From: Selenomonadaceae bacterium
Lineage (GTDB): Bacteria > Bacillota > Negativicutes > Selenomonadales > Selenomonadaceae
DNA length: 64,000 nucleotides
Assembly (NCBI GenBank): GCA_029338835.1
Contig: JAQYBD010000012.1
Coordinates: forward strand, 1 to 64,000
Direction of reading: 5' to 3'
Numbering within the stretch: the stretch's first letter is position 1; the number at the start of each line of letters is the position of its first letter. The notes beneath the pieces are model-generated. The model saw only the letters and a list, made by a program, of their open reading frames with translations. It made no database searches and was not told the origin of the DNA. Of this stretch, positions 19,314 through 30,375 are shown piece by piece. Position numbers and translations under genes: made by a program.

Positions 19314-19491
19314 GTCTGTGTGCAAAAGACGATGATATCGATACAAATAAGTGTAAATAATAGATGATTTTATCCTGCGTAGAAAGACAGTAGTATTGTC
19401 GTTACTGGTATACCTGAGAATCATGTCTACTATATAAAGATGAAGTGTCGAAGCTCAGACCAAAAAACAGAATAAAATTTACAAAAACATG

Positions 19492-19519
19492 TTGACAAAA
19501 TTCATCCATAGAGTAATAA
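19492..19519 (+). promoter_or_regulatory. Promoter of the ilv-leu gene cluster
   Basis: A perfect -35 TTGACA at 19492-19497 is followed after 16 bases by TAATAA. The start of transcription would be near 19526, giving an untranslated leader of about 90 bases before ilvN. Confidence 0.65.
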
Positions 19520-19616
19520 TGTATACATATTTACAGCGTTACACATTGAAAGACAAGTGAGTCGCGTCATATATGGGATGATGTGGCAGCAGGCTTTCAA
19601 AGAAGGGGATGAACCT

Positions 19617-21144
<1,528 letters not shown>

Positions 21145-21177
21145 TTCGCCATCAGGCAACTGAACAGGAAATGAACG

Positions 21178-21212
21178 CTTCCCCGGCGAATACTACGTCG
21201 GGGAAGTTTTTT
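21178..21212 (+). terminator. Rho-independent terminator between ilvC and leuC
   Basis: CTTCCCCG pairs with CGGGGAAG, followed by six T. It splits the cluster, so leuC and the genes after it depend on readthrough or on a separate promoter that I could not identify with confidence. Confidence 0.88.
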
Positions 21213-21265
21213 CCAATCACTGAATATCGAACATCATTGGATTGCATAGATTAGGAGGGCATACT

Positions 21266-22528
21266 ATGGGTATGACTATGAGCGAGAAGATCCTCGCGAA
21301 ACACGCCGGCCTCGATTCCGTGAAAGCCGGTCAGCTTGTCACGTGCGAACTCGATATGGTACTCGCCAATGATATCACGGCACCGCCGTCCATCGCGAAA
21401 TTCGAGGAAATCGGCTGCCCGGTCTTCGACAATACGAAAATCGCACTGGTACCGGATCACTTCCAGCCGGCCAAAGACATCAAATCGGCAGAGCTTGCCA
21501 AGACGGTCCGTGATTTTGCACATAAGCACAAGATTGTCAATTACTTTGAGCAGGGACGTGTGGGCATCGAGCATGTCATCCTGCCGGAGAAGGGCATCGT
21601 GGCGCCGGGGATGCTGACGATCGGCGCAGATTCCCATACCTGCACGTATGGTGCCGTCAATGGCTTTGCAACGGGTGTCGGTTCGACCGATCTCGGCGCA
21701 GCCATGGCCACGGGCAAGGCCTGGTTCAAGGTGCCGGAAGCCATCAAAGTCAATCTGACGGGCGAGAAGCCAGCGAATATCAACGGCAAAGATGTCATCC
21801 TGACGCTCATCGGCATGATCGGTGTCGATGGAGCCCTCTATAAATCCCTGGAGTTTGCAGGCCCTGGCGTCAAAGCGCTGACGATGACGGATCGCCTGAC
21901 GATTTCCAATATGGCCATCGAGGCTGGCGGCAAGGCCGGTATCTTCCCGTTCGATGAGGTCACGAAGGCGTATGTCGATGGCCGTGTCACGAAGCCATAT
22001 GAGCCGGTTGCTGCTGATGATGATGCCGAGTACTGCCGTGAGGTCGATATCAACCTTTCGGAACTCAAGCCGGTCGTTGCTTTCCCGCATCTGCCGGGCA
22101 ACACGAAACGCGTCGAAGAGATCAAGGAACCCATCGAGATCGATCAGGTCATCATCGGTTCCTGCACGAACGGTCGCCTCGAAGATATGGAAATCGCTGC
22201 GTCTATCCTCAAGGGACATAAGATCGCAGACCGCGTGCGCTGCATCGTCATCCCGGGCAGCCCGGCCATTTACAAGGAATCCATGAAGCGCGGCTACATC
22301 GATGTATTCATCGATGCCGGCTGCGCCGTCTCGACGCCGACCTGTGGCCCGTGCCTCGGCGGCTATATGGGCATCATGGCAGCTGGCGAACGCTGCGTCT
22401 CGACGACGAACCGCAACTTCCGTGGCCGCATGGGTCATGTCGACAGTGAAGTTTATCTGGCAGGCCCGCACGTCGCCGCTGCCAGTGCAATCTTGGGACG
22501 CATTGCAACACCGGAGGAGGTCCAGTAA
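21266..22528 (+). CDS. leuC: 3-isopropylmalate dehydratase large subunit
   Basis: Fe-S subunit that isomerises 2- to 3-isopropylmalate in leucine synthesis. It has 420 residues, matching the shorter LeuC/homoaconitase-type subfamily rather than the 466-residue enterobacterial form. Three cluster cysteines are visible: 'IIGSCTNGR' and the pair in '[10 protein letters not shown]'. '[20 protein letters not shown]' is the conserved substrate-binding segment. AGGAGG lies eight bases before the ATG at 21266. It is followed one base later by leuD. Confidence 0.96.
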   Translation: MGMTMSEKILAKHAGLDSVKAGQLVTCELDMVLANDITAPPSIAKFEEIGCPVFDNTKIALVPDHFQPAKDIKSAELAKTVRDFAHKHKIVNYFEQGRVGIEHVILPEKGIVAPGMLTIGADSHTCTYGAVNGFATGVGSTDLGAAMATGKAWFKVPEAIKVNLTGEKPANINGKDVILTLIGMIGVDGALYKSLEFAGPGVKALTMTDRLTISNMAIEAGGKAGIFPFDEVTKAYVDGRVTKPYEPVAADDDAEYCREVDINLSELKPVVAFPHLPGNTKRVEEIKEPIEIDQVIIGSCTNGRLEDMEIAASILKGHKIADRVRCIVIPGSPAIYKESMKRGYIDVFIDAGCAVSTPTCGPCLGGYMGIMAAGERCVSTTNRNFRGRMGHVDSEVYLAGPHVAAASAILGRIATPEEVQ

Positions 22529-22529
22529 C

Positions 22530-23021
22530 ATGAAATTAGAAGGCAAAGTATGGCGCTACGGCGACAATATCGATACGGATGTCATCATCCCCGCTCGTTA
22601 TCTCAATACGTTTGACCCGAAAGAGCTTGCCAAGCACTGCATGGTGGATATCGATGAGAGTTTCGCTCCGAATGTCAAGGAAGGCGATATCATGGTCGGC
22701 GGCCGCAACTTCGGCTGCGGTTCCTCGCGTGAGCATGCACCGGTCGCCATCAAGGCTTCGGGCATCCCGGTCGTTATCGCTGCAAGCTTCGCACGCATTT
22801 TCTATCGCAATGGCATCAACATCGGCCTGCCGCTCCTTGAGATCGGGGATGCCGTCGAGAAGATCAAGGCTGGCGACCAGCTGCGCGTCGATACGGCAAC
22901 GGGTACCATCGAAGATCTGACGACGGGGGACGTTTTCCATGCCCATCCGCTGCCGGGATTCGTGCAGGATATTGCCAAGGCCGGCGGCCTGATCAATTAT
23001 ATCAAGAGCCAGAAGGACTGA
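22530..23021 (+). CDS. leuD: 3-isopropylmalate dehydratase small subunit
   Basis: Swivel-domain partner of LeuC, 163 residues, matching the short LeuD subfamily that pairs with 420-residue LeuC. '[18 protein letters not shown]' at the N-terminus and '[21 protein letters not shown]' are the diagnostic substrate-recognition motifs. GGAGGAGG lies inside the end of leuC, and the ATG is one base after the leuC stop, so translation is coupled. The frame is open further upstream within leuC, but that is not part of this gene. Confidence 0.96.
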   Translation: MKLEGKVWRYGDNIDTDVIIPARYLNTFDPKELAKHCMVDIDESFAPNVKEGDIMVGGRNFGCGSSREHAPVAIKASGIPVVIAASFARIFYRNGINIGLPLLEIGDAVEKIKAGDQLRVDTATGTIEDLTTGDVFHAHPLPGFVQDIAKAGGLINYIKSQKD

Positions 23022-23110
23022 GGACGCAGCAGCCTGTCGGACCGGTGCTGGATTCGGCGCGTCTGATGGGCTGATGCTGGCGTTTTGTCAGAGTAGAGAG
23101 GGTTAAGCTT

Positions 23111-24178
23111 ATGTCATATAAAATCACAGTGATACCGGGCGATGGTATCGGCAAGGAAATCACGGATTCTGCTGTGGAAGTTCTCAAGAAGGTGGATGAG
23201 AAATTCGGCCTGGGACTTTCGTATACCTATAAGGATGCCGGCGGCACGGCTTATGACAAGTTCGGCACGCCGCTGCCGGAGGATACGATTGAGGCCTGCA
23301 AGGCATCGGATGGCGTACTTTTCGGTGCTGTCGGCGGCGACAAGTGGGATAACGTTGCCCCGGCACTGCGTCCGGAAAAGGCTATCCTCGGCCTGCGCAA
23401 GAAGCTTGGCCTGTATGCGAATCTGCGTCCGGTCAAGGTGGCCGATGCGCTGGTGGAATACTCGCCGTTGAAGCCGGAACTCGTACGCGGTGTCGATCTC
23501 GTCATTGTGCGCGAACTCATCGGCGGCATTTACTTCGGTGATAAATGCGAATCGGAGCAGCATAATGGTGCAGAGCGTGCCTGGGATCTTGAGAATTACT
23601 CGGTTCCTGAGGTTGAGCGCATCGCAACGCTCGCGTTCGAGACGGCGAAACTGCGCCGCGGCAAGGTCACGTCGGTGGATAAGGCCAATGTCCTTGCCAC
23701 ATCGCGTCTCTGGCGCCGTACGGTGGCCAAGGTGGCGGAGAGTTATCCGGATGTCGAACTCAACAACCTCTATGTGGATAACTGTTCCATGCAGCTTGCC
23801 ATCCATCCGACGCAGTTCGATGTCATCGTCACGGGCAATCTGTTCGGCGATATCCTCTCCGATGAGGCAGCTGTTGTCGGCGGTTCCATCGGCATGATGC
23901 CGTCGGCTTCCATCGGCACGAGTACGAGCCTCTACGAGCCGATTCATGGCAGTGCGCCGGATATTGCCGGCAAGGGCATCGCCAATCCGATGGGGACCAT
24001 CCTCTCCGCTGCCATGCTCCTGCGCTACTCGCTGCATGAGGAAGAAGCGGCGAAGGCCATCGAAGCAGCTGTCGACAAGGCTCTATCTGATGGGTATCGC
24101 ACGCCGGATCTCTGGAAGGAAGGCTTTGAGAAAGCCAATACGGAAGAAATCACCAAGGTCATCTGCGCACGGATCTGA
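23111..24178 (+). CDS. leuB: 3-isopropylmalate dehydrogenase
   Basis: NAD-dependent oxidative decarboxylation step of leucine synthesis. 355 residues is standard. 'VIPGDGIGKEI' opens the protein. 'LRPEKAILGLRKKLGLYANLRPVK' provides the substrate arginines, and 'NLFGDILSDEAAVVGGS' the metal aspartates. 'EPIHGSAPDIAGKGIANPMG' is the NAD-binding region. GAGAGGG precedes the ATG. An 89-base gap without features separates it from leuD. Confidence 0.97.
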   Translation: MSYKITVIPGDGIGKEITDSAVEVLKKVDEKFGLGLSYTYKDAGGTAYDKFGTPLPEDTIEACKASDGVLFGAVGGDKWDNVAPALRPEKAILGLRKKLGLYANLRPVKVADALVEYSPLKPELVRGVDLVIVRELIGGIYFGDKCESEQHNGAERAWDLENYSVPEVERIATLAFETAKLRRGKVTSVDKANVLATSRLWRRTVAKVAESYPDVELNNLYVDNCSMQLAIHPTQFDVIVTGNLFGDILSDEAAVVGGSIGMMPSASIGTSTSLYEPIHGSAPDIAGKGIANPMGTILSAAMLLRYSLHEEEAAKAIEAAVDKALSDGYRTPDLWKEGFEKANTEEITKVICARI

Positions 24179-24246
24179 TGCCGTCAGAGACACAGGCGGA
24201 TGTGCAGTCACGCAGGGCCGCAGGCGCGGCGGAAGGGGGACGAGCG

Positions 24247-25911
24247 ATGAAAGGCGCACAGGCTGTAGCTCACTGTCTCAAGGAGCAGGGAGTCGATACG
24301 GTTTTTGGTTATCCGGGCGGCATGATCCTGCCCCTTTATGATGTTTTTTACAAGAATCCCGAATTCCGGGAAATCCTGGTCACGCATGAACAGAATGCAG
24401 CACATGCTGCCGACGGCTATGCCAGGGTTTCCGGCAAGGTTGGCGTCTGTATCGCGACGTCAGGCCCGGGGGCGACGAATCTCGTCACAGGGCTTGCGAC
24501 GGCTTTCATGGATTCCATCCCGGTCGTGGCTCTCACGGGGCAGGTCGATACCTCGCTCCTGGGCCGTGACGCCTTCCAGGAGACGGATATCCTTGATGTC
24601 ACCATGCCCATCACGAAGCATAATTTCAAGGTCAAGGATCCGAAACTCCTCGTGCCGACGGTGCGCAAGGCCTTTGCCCTGGCACGCCATGGACGTCCGG
24701 GGCCGGTCCTTGTCGATATCCCGCGGGACCTCTTCTTTGCAGAGGTGGATTACACGCCGATGGATCCGCAGACGGAACACCATGGCCGTCCTGATGCAGA
24801 CTTCTGCATCTGTGCGGCTGAGGCTGCAGCGGAGATCGTCAAGGCGAAGCAGCCGGTGGCCATCGTAGGTGGCGGCGTCATCTCTGCCGGTGCGAGCAAG
24901 GAAGTCATCGCGTTTGTTGAAAAATACCATCTGCCGGTGGCGCATACGCTGATGGGGCTGGGAGCCATCCCGCATTCCCATCCGCAGTCCCTGGGCTTTG
25001 CCGGCATGCACGGCGAGAAAGCAGCCAACCATGCCATCGCTGCGGCAGATCTCGTCGTGGCCATCGGCAGCCGCTTCGGCGACCGCCAGACCGGCAATCT
25101 CGATAAGTATACGGAGAATACGAAATTCATCCACATTGACATCGACCCGGCGGAAATCGATAAGAATATCGGCAATTCGCTGGGGCTGGCCGGTGATATG
25201 AAGACCATCCTCAGGCTCTTGATGCAGCATGAGCCAAATTCTGCGTTGACTGACTGGTGGACGAAGATCCGGAAATGGCAGGATGCCTATGCGTACGATT
25301 ACCATCAGAACCGCTTGACGGTTCCCTGGGCCATGCATCAGGTGGCGATGTGTACGAAGGGCAAACCCTACGCCTTTGCGACGGATGTCGGACAGCATCA
25401 GATGTGGGCGGCTTTGCATCTGCGCATCGAGGAGCCACGTACCTGGCTGACTTCCGGCGGTCTCGGCACGATGGGCTTCGGCCTGCCGGCTGCCATGGGC
25501 GCGCAGCTTTTCTATGGCAGGGATCGCCGTGTCATCCATGTGGCCGGGGATGGCGGCATCAAGATGACGGGCAATGAGTTCTATACCATCGCACGCCTCA
25601 GTCTGCCGGTCATTTCCCTGATTGTCAACAACAGGAGTCTCGGCATGATCCGCCAGCTGCAGAAAGTCATGTACAAAGAACATTATATTGCCTGCGAACT
25701 CGATTATCCGATGGATTACGTCAAGTACGCAGAGTGCTTTGGCATCCATGCGGAAGCGGTGTCAACGCAGGATGAATTCGCAGAGGCGCTCAAGGATGCC
25801 CTGGAAGATACGGAACACCCGCGCGTCATCGTCCTCAACGTATGGCGCAGCTTCGTGGAGCCGATGATCAAGGGCGGCGCCCGCATCGATGAATTCGTCG
25901 AGTTCAAGTGA
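24247..25911 (+). CDS. ilvB: Acetolactate synthase large (catalytic) subunit
   Basis: Thiamine-diphosphate and FAD enzyme joining two pyruvates to acetolactate, the first step to valine and leucine. From the ATG at 24247 it has 554 residues, with GGAAGGGGGA six bases upstream. A frame-compatible ATG overlaps the leuB stop at 24178, but the extra 23 residues look non-conserved. 'VFGYPGGMILPLYD' and 'THEQNAAHAADGYAR' hold the catalytic Glu. 'GDGGIKMTGNEFYT' through 'VNNRSLGM' is the TPP-binding motif. It is the last gene of the cluster, followed by a terminator, and pairs with the distant ilvN. Confidence 0.95.
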   Translation: MKGAQAVAHCLKEQGVDTVFGYPGGMILPLYDVFYKNPEFREILVTHEQNAAHAADGYARVSGKVGVCIATSGPGATNLVTGLATAFMDSIPVVALTGQVDTSLLGRDAFQETDILDVTMPITKHNFKVKDPKLLVPTVRKAFALARHGRPGPVLVDIPRDLFFAEVDYTPMDPQTEHHGRPDADFCICAAEAAAEIVKAKQPVAIVGGGVISAGASKEVIAFVEKYHLPVAHTLMGLGAIPHSHPQSLGFAGMHGEKAANHAIAAADLVVAIGSRFGDRQTGNLDKYTENTKFIHIDIDPAEIDKNIGNSLGLAGDMKTILRLLMQHEPNSALTDWWTKIRKWQDAYAYDYHQNRLTVPWAMHQVAMCTKGKPYAFATDVGQHQMWAALHLRIEEPRTWLTSGGLGTMGFGLPAAMGAQLFYGRDRRVIHVAGDGGIKMTGNEFYTIARLSLPVISLIVNNRSLGMIRQLQKVMYKEHYIACELDYPMDYVKYAECFGIHAEAVSTQDEFAEALKDALEDTEHPRVIVLNVWRSFVEPMIKGGARIDEFVEFK

Positions 25912-25922
25912 GGATTTATTGA

Positions 25923-25970
25923 GTCGCCCCGAGCAGACAGACTTTGTTTGCTTGGGGCGGCTTTCTTTTT
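25923..25970 (+). terminator. Rho-independent terminator of the ilv-leu cluster
   Basis: A 15-base imperfect stem (GTCGCCCCGAGCAGAC with TTTGCTTGGGGCGGC) is followed by CTTTCTTTTT. Confidence 0.9.
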
Positions 25971-26029
25971 GCTGTGCTATAATGGAATCATCAGAAAACA
26001 TCCTTTGCAAGTGGGAAGGGGGAATCTTG

Positions 26030-26143
26030 GTGGCTGTATTCCTGGAACAGCTCATGGCACTCATCGCTGTCGTCTTCATCGTGGGTGGAGCCTGCTATGC
26101 CTATCGGAATTACCGGCGGCAGCAGAAAAACAGGCCGGATTGA
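26030..26143 (+). CDS. Small single-pass membrane protein, 37 residues
   Basis: Not a recognised family. From GTG at 26030 it reads 37 residues: about five N-terminal residues, one hydrophobic helix (LMALIAVVFIVGGACYA) and a strongly basic tail (YRNYRRQQKNRPD), which predicts the C-terminus inside. GGAAGGGGGA is six bases before the GTG; TTG at 26027 is an alternative. A TATAAT at 25978-25983 may belong to its promoter. It lies just before the polyamine gene pair but has a promoter between, so a shared role is only a guess. The topology resembles small regulatory or complex-stabilising membrane peptides. Confidence 0.5.
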   Translation: MAVFLEQLMALIAVVFIVGGACYAYRNYRRQQKNRPD

Positions 26144-26173
26144 TTGCTAGAGCCTGCGCAGAAATGATATAAT
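26144..26173 (+). promoter_or_regulatory. Promoter of the polyamine gene pair
   Basis: TTGCTA at 26144-26149 and TATAAT at 26168-26173 are 18 bases apart. The -35 begins directly after the stop codon of the 37-residue peptide gene. Confidence 0.65.
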
Positions 26174-26224
26174 GAACTGCGTAAGATTTTTTAGACCAAG
26201 TATACAGGAGGCGTAGATTACAGA

Positions 26225-27427
26225 ATGGGAAAAGCGTTGATCATTGGCTGCGGCGGCGTGGCAAGTGTGGCAATCCACAAGTGCTGCCAGAATTCGGATG
26301 CATTTGAGGAAATCCTGATTGCTTCGCGCACGAAGTCGAAATGCGATGCCCTCAAGGAGAAACTGGAGGGGACGACGAAGACGAAGATACAGACGGCACA
26401 GGTGGATGCGGATGATGTCGATGCCCTGGTGGCACTCATTGAATCGTTCCAGCCGGATGTCGTGCTGAATCTGGCTCTGCCGTACCAGGATCTCCATATC
26501 ATGGATGCCTGCCTGAAGACGAAAACGAATTACGTCGATACGGCCAATTATGAGCCGGAAGATACGGCAAAATTCGAATACAAGTGGCAGTGGGCTTATC
26601 GTGAGCGTTATGAGCAGGCTGGCATCACGGCACTCCTCGGCTCGGGGTTCGATCCGGGCGTCACGGGCGTGTTTGCGGCCTATGCGCTCAAGCATCATTT
26701 TGATGAAATCAATTACATCGATATCCTGGACTGCAATGCCGGCGACCATGGGTATCCGTTCGCGACGAATTTCAACCCGGAAATCAACATCCGTGAGGTT
26801 TCGGCGAACGGCAGCTATTGGGAAGATGGACACTGGGTCGAGACGAAACCGATGGAGATCAAGCGCGTCTACGATTTCCCGGAAATCGGTCCGAAGGATA
26901 TGTATCTGCTGCATCATGAGGAACTCGAGAGCCTCGGCATCAACATCCCGGGCATCAAGCGCATCCGTTTCTTCATGACGTTTGGCGAGAGTTACCTCAA
27001 TCATCTCAAATGCCTCGAGGATGTCGGCATGACTTCCATTGAGCCCATTGAGTTCGAAGGGAAAAAGATCATCCCGTTGCAGTTCCTCAAAGCAGTCCTG
27101 CCGGATCCGGCGAGCCTTGGTCCGCGCACGAAGGGCAAGACGAACATCGGCTGCATCTTCCGCGGCAAGAAGGATGGCAAGGACAAGACGTATTATCTCT
27201 ATAACGTCTGTGACCATCAGGAATGCTACAAGGAAGTCGGCTCACAGGCTGTCTCCTACACGACGGGCGTGCCGGCGATGATCGGTGCGATGCTCGTCAT
27301 GAACGGCACCTGGAAGGGGCCAGGCGTCAAGAACATCGAGGAGTTTGACCCGGATCCGTTCATGGAGGCACTCAACAAATGGGGGCTGCCCTGGAAGGAG
27401 AGCTTCACGCCGGAGCTGGTTGACTGA
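26225..27427 (+). CDS. Carboxynorspermidine/carboxyspermidine dehydrogenase (saccharopine dehydrogenase family)
   Basis: Predicted to condense aspartate semialdehyde with putrescine or diaminopropane, using NADPH, to carboxy(nor)spermidine. It has 400 residues, the usual length. The N-terminus is a Rossmann fold (ALIIGCGGVASVAIHKC). 'YVDTANYEPED' and 'LLGSGFDPGVTGVFAAYA' are characteristic of this branch of the saccharopine dehydrogenase family. The assignment as polyamine rather than lysine enzyme rests on the next gene, nspC, whose ATG overlaps this stop by one base. AGGAGG lies 13 bases before the ATG, rather far. Confidence 0.9.
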   Translation: MGKALIIGCGGVASVAIHKCCQNSDAFEEILIASRTKSKCDALKEKLEGTTKTKIQTAQVDADDVDALVALIESFQPDVVLNLALPYQDLHIMDACLKTKTNYVDTANYEPEDTAKFEYKWQWAYRERYEQAGITALLGSGFDPGVTGVFAAYALKHHFDEINYIDILDCNAGDHGYPFATNFNPEINIREVSANGSYWEDGHWVETKPMEIKRVYDFPEIGPKDMYLLHHEELESLGINIPGIKRIRFFMTFGESYLNHLKCLEDVGMTSIEPIEFEGKKIIPLQFLKAVLPDPASLGPRTKGKTNIGCIFRGKKDGKDKTYYLYNVCDHQECYKEVGSQAVSYTTGVPAMIGAMLVMNGTWKGPGVKNIEEFDPDPFMEALNKWGLPWKESFTPELVD

Positions 27428-28566
27428 TGGCGGCCCAAATGATGAAGCGCGAGTGGCTTGAGGTGCCAACGCCTTCGTATGTCATAGAGGAAGGCCTGCT
27501 GCGCCGCAATCTCGAGATCTTGCACGATATCGAAAACGATACGGGCGCGCATGTCCTGCTCGCGCAGAAGTGCTTCTCCATGTATTCCTTTTATCCCCTG
27601 ATCGGCCGTTATCTTTCCGGTACGACGGCCAGCGGCCTCTATGAGGCACGTCTCGGTCATGAGGAAATGGGCAAGGAGAATCATGTCTTCTCGCCTGCCT
27701 ATAAGCAGGAGGACTTCCCGGAACTAGTCCGGATCTGTGACCACATCGTTTTCAATTCCTTTGCCCAGTGGCGAACGTTTGGCCCGCAGGCACGACAGGC
27801 CGGTGTGTCCTGCGGCCTGCGCATCAATCCGGAATGCTCGACACAGGAACATGCCATCTACGACCCGTGTGCAGAGGGGTCACGTCTCGGCGTGCGCCTG
27901 CGGGATTTTGACGAAACGCAGCTCGCGGGGCTCGAGGGCCTGCATTTCCACACGCTCTGCGAACAGGGAGCCGATGCCCTCGCTGTGACGCTCAAGGCGG
28001 TGGAGGAGAAATTCGGCAAATACCTGAAGCAGATGAAGTGGCTGAATTTCGGCGGCGGTCACCACATCACGAAGCCAGGCTACGATATTGCCCTCTTGAA
28101 GCAGTGCATCCGCAGGATGCAGCAGGAATACGGCCTTGATATCTACATCGAGCCGGGAGAGGCCGTGGCTTTGAACGCCGGGTTCCTCGTCGCTACGGTA
28201 CTCGATATCCAGGCAGACAATGGCATCGCCATCCTCGATACATCGGCGGCCTGCCATATGCCCGATGTCATCGAGATGCCGTATCGTCCGCCTGTCGTGG
28301 GTGCCGGAAAGCCGGGTGAGTTTGCCTGCACGTATACGTTCGCCGGGCCGACGTGCCTGGCCGGCGATACGATTGGCACATATTCGTTCCAGGAGCCGCT
28401 TTCGGTGGGCAGCCGTGTCGTGTTTGGCGACATGGCCATCTACACGATGGTCAAGAACAATACGTTCAATGGCATGCCGCTGCCCGACATCGTTGCCGTG
28501 CATGAGAACCATGACTGGGAAGTCGTGCGCCATTTTGGCTACGAAGATTTCAAGATGCGGTTGTAA
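27427..28566 (+). CDS. nspC: Carboxynorspermidine decarboxylase
   Basis: PLP enzyme of the alanine-racemase-fold decarboxylase family that makes spermidine or norspermidine from its carboxy precursor. It has 379 residues. The PLP lysine is K48 in 'LLAQKCFSMYSF'. 'FGGGHHITKPGYD' is the phosphate-binding glycine loop. 'YIEPGEA' and 'GPTCLAGDTIG' (active-site Cys) are family motifs. The ATG overlaps the dehydrogenase stop (TGATG), so the two are translated together. The pair is the alternative, S-adenosylmethionine-free spermidine route. Putrescine supply genes are not in the window. Confidence 0.94.
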   Translation: MAAQMMKREWLEVPTPSYVIEEGLLRRNLEILHDIENDTGAHVLLAQKCFSMYSFYPLIGRYLSGTTASGLYEARLGHEEMGKENHVFSPAYKQEDFPELVRICDHIVFNSFAQWRTFGPQARQAGVSCGLRINPECSTQEHAIYDPCAEGSRLGVRLRDFDETQLAGLEGLHFHTLCEQGADALAVTLKAVEEKFGKYLKQMKWLNFGGGHHITKPGYDIALLKQCIRRMQQEYGLDIYIEPGEAVALNAGFLVATVLDIQADNGIAILDTSAACHMPDVIEMPYRPPVVGAGKPGEFACTYTFAGPTCLAGDTIGTYSFQEPLSVGSRVVFGDMAIYTMVKNNTFNGMPLPDIVAVHENHDWEVVRHFGYEDFKMRL

Positions 28567-28594
28567 CATTGTAAACTAAGTTTTTGGGGAACGA

Positions 28595-28623
28595 TTGACA
28601 GTCGTTCTCCTTTATAGTAAACT
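28595..28623 (+). promoter_or_regulatory. guaB promoter
   Basis: A perfect TTGACA at 28595-28600 is followed after 17 bases by TAAACT. The -35 hexamer includes a TTG that could be misread as an upstream start codon of guaB. Confidence 0.5.
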
Positions 28624-28678
28624 AGCAACAATATATTTAAGGCAAGTCCTTGCAGTATTCAAGAAAGAAGGGGTTACG

Positions 28679-30184
28679 TTGGCATTCTATTTCAAAGAAC
28701 CATCACACACTTTTGGGGAGTATCTTCTCGTTCCGGGGTATTCTTCGGACAAATGCATCCCGAACAATGTGTCGCTCAAGACGCCGCTCGTGAAGTTCAA
28801 GAAGGGGGAGGAGCCGAAGATCTCCATGAATATCCCGATGACTTCCGCCATCATGCAGGCTGTCTCCAACGACAAGATGGCGATTGCGCTGGCCAAGGAA
28901 GGCGGCGTATCCTTCATCTATGGTTCGCAGAGCATTGAAGAAGAAGCTGCTATGGTCGCCCGCGTCAAGAATTACAAATCCGGTTTCGTCAGCAGCGATT
29001 CCAATATCAAGCCGACGACGACGCTCGGCGAGATCCTGGATCTCTTGCAGAAGACGAGCCATTCGACGATGGCCGTCACGGAAGACGGCACGCCGACGGG
29101 CAAGCTGCTCGGCATCGTCACGAGCCGCGATTACCGCGTTTCGCGCATGAGCCTCGATACGCCGGCGGAATCCTTCATGACGCCGTTCGAGAAGCTCGTC
29201 TATGCCGATGCGGATACGACGACGCTGACGAAGGCCAACGACCTCATCTGGGAACACAAGCTCAACATGCTGCCGCTCGTCGACCACAACCAGCGCCTGC
29301 GTTACATGGTCTTCCGCAAGGACTACACGGATAACAAGGAGAATGCCCTGGAACTCATCGATGCCAATAAGCGTTACATTGTCGGTGCCGGCATCAATAC
29401 GCGTGACTATGCAGAACGTGTCCCGGCACTCCTGAAAGCTGGTGCCGATGTCCTCTGCATCGACTCTTCCGAAGGCTTCTCGGAGTGGCAGCGCATCACG
29501 CTCAAGTACATCCATGAGAACTTTGGCGAAGATGTCAAGGTCGGTGCCGGCAACGTTGTCGATGCCGAGGGCTTCCGCTTCCTCGCTGAAGCTGGTGCGG
29601 ACTTCATCAAGGTCGGCATCGGCGGCGGTTCCATCTGCATCACGCGTGAGACGAAGGGCATTGGCCGCGGCCAGGCTACGGCGCTCATCGATGTCTGTGC
29701 AGAGCGCGACCGTTACTATGAAGAGACGGGCGTTTACATCCCGGTCTGCTCTGACGGTGGTATCGTCCATGACTACCACATGACGCTGGCTCTTGCCATG
29801 GGTGCTGATTTCCTGATGCTCGGCCGTTACTTCTCCCGTTTTGATGAAAGCCCAACGGACAAGGTCAAAGTCAATGGCACGTACTACAAAGAGTACTGGG
29901 GCGAAGGCTCCAACCGCGCACGCAACTGGCAGCGTTACGATCTCGGCGGCGCACGCAAGCTTTCCTTTGAGGAAGGCGTGGACTCCTATGTCCCGTATGC
30001 CGGTCCGCTCAAGGACAACGTGCATACGACGCTCGCCAAGGTCCGTTCGACGATGTGCAACTGCGGTGCGCTGACGCTGCCGGAACTCCGCGAGAAAGCC
30101 AAGATCACCCTTGTTTCTGCTACGAGTATCGTCGAAGGCGGTTCGCACGACGTTATCCTCAAAGATAAGTTCGGCCGCGAATAA
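28679..30184 (+). CDS. guaB: Inosine-5'-monophosphate dehydrogenase
   Basis: NAD-dependent oxidation of IMP to XMP, committing purines to GMP. It has 501 residues from TTG at 28679, with AGAAGGGG five bases upstream; the first in-frame ATG is inside the conserved barrel. An upstream extension would overlap the promoter. The TIM barrel has a CBS pair inserted ([22 protein letters not shown]). The catalytic Cys loop reads '[19 protein letters not shown]', where most IMPDHs have GxGPGSICTT. '[20 protein letters not shown]' is the phosphate-binding region. It resembles the longer IMPDH form found in many anaerobes. A terminator follows. Confidence 0.93.
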   Translation: MAFYFKEPSHTFGEYLLVPGYSSDKCIPNNVSLKTPLVKFKKGEEPKISMNIPMTSAIMQAVSNDKMAIALAKEGGVSFIYGSQSIEEEAAMVARVKNYKSGFVSSDSNIKPTTTLGEILDLLQKTSHSTMAVTEDGTPTGKLLGIVTSRDYRVSRMSLDTPAESFMTPFEKLVYADADTTTLTKANDLIWEHKLNMLPLVDHNQRLRYMVFRKDYTDNKENALELIDANKRYIVGAGINTRDYAERVPALLKAGADVLCIDSSEGFSEWQRITLKYIHENFGEDVKVGAGNVVDAEGFRFLAEAGADFIKVGIGGGSICITRETKGIGRGQATALIDVCAERDRYYEETGVYIPVCSDGGIVHDYHMTLALAMGADFLMLGRYFSRFDESPTDKVKVNGTYYKEYWGEGSNRARNWQRYDLGGARKLSFEEGVDSYVPYAGPLKDNVHTTLAKVRSTMCNCGALTLPELREKAKITLVSATSIVEGGSHDVILKDKFGRE

Positions 30185-30210
30185 GATACGGATATATTTA
30201 TACAGAAGAT

Positions 30211-30242
30211 GCTGCTCAGGTTTCCTGGGCAGTATTTTTTTA
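30211..30242 (+). terminator. Rho-independent terminator after guaB
   Basis: CTGCTCAGG pairs with CCTGGGCAG around a three-base loop, followed by TATTTTTTT. Confidence 0.9.
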
Positions 30243-30375
30243 TGCTTTCTTCTTTCCTGGGGGAGGAATCCCGAAGCTGGCAGCGAAATTAACTAAGATA
30301 ACATAAAATGAAATGTATCTGCATATATTGATCGATTCATCTAACAGGAAGCATCTTTCCTGCAGGGAAGGGCTG

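Larger units (their letters stand above)
19236..19616. other. Intergenic region between mutY and ilvN
   Basis: These 381 AT-rich bases separate the divergent mutY and ilvN. They hold no supported gene. The region contains a perfect 8-base inverted repeat at 19292-19313 and the ilvN promoter at 19492-19519, with a leader of about 90 bases. No T-box signature or leucine/valine-rich leader peptide was recognised. Confidence 0.7.

Noticed and set aside
19236-19616. A T-box or leader-peptide attenuator before ilvN
   Set aside because: No T-box core sequence, specifier stem or branched-chain-rich short peptide was found; only a promoter and an inverted repeat.
24178-24246. An ilvB start at the ATG overlapping the leuB stop
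   Set aside because: It would add 23 non-conserved residues. The ATG at 24247 has GGAAGGGGGA at the right spacing and begins at the family's usual N-terminus.
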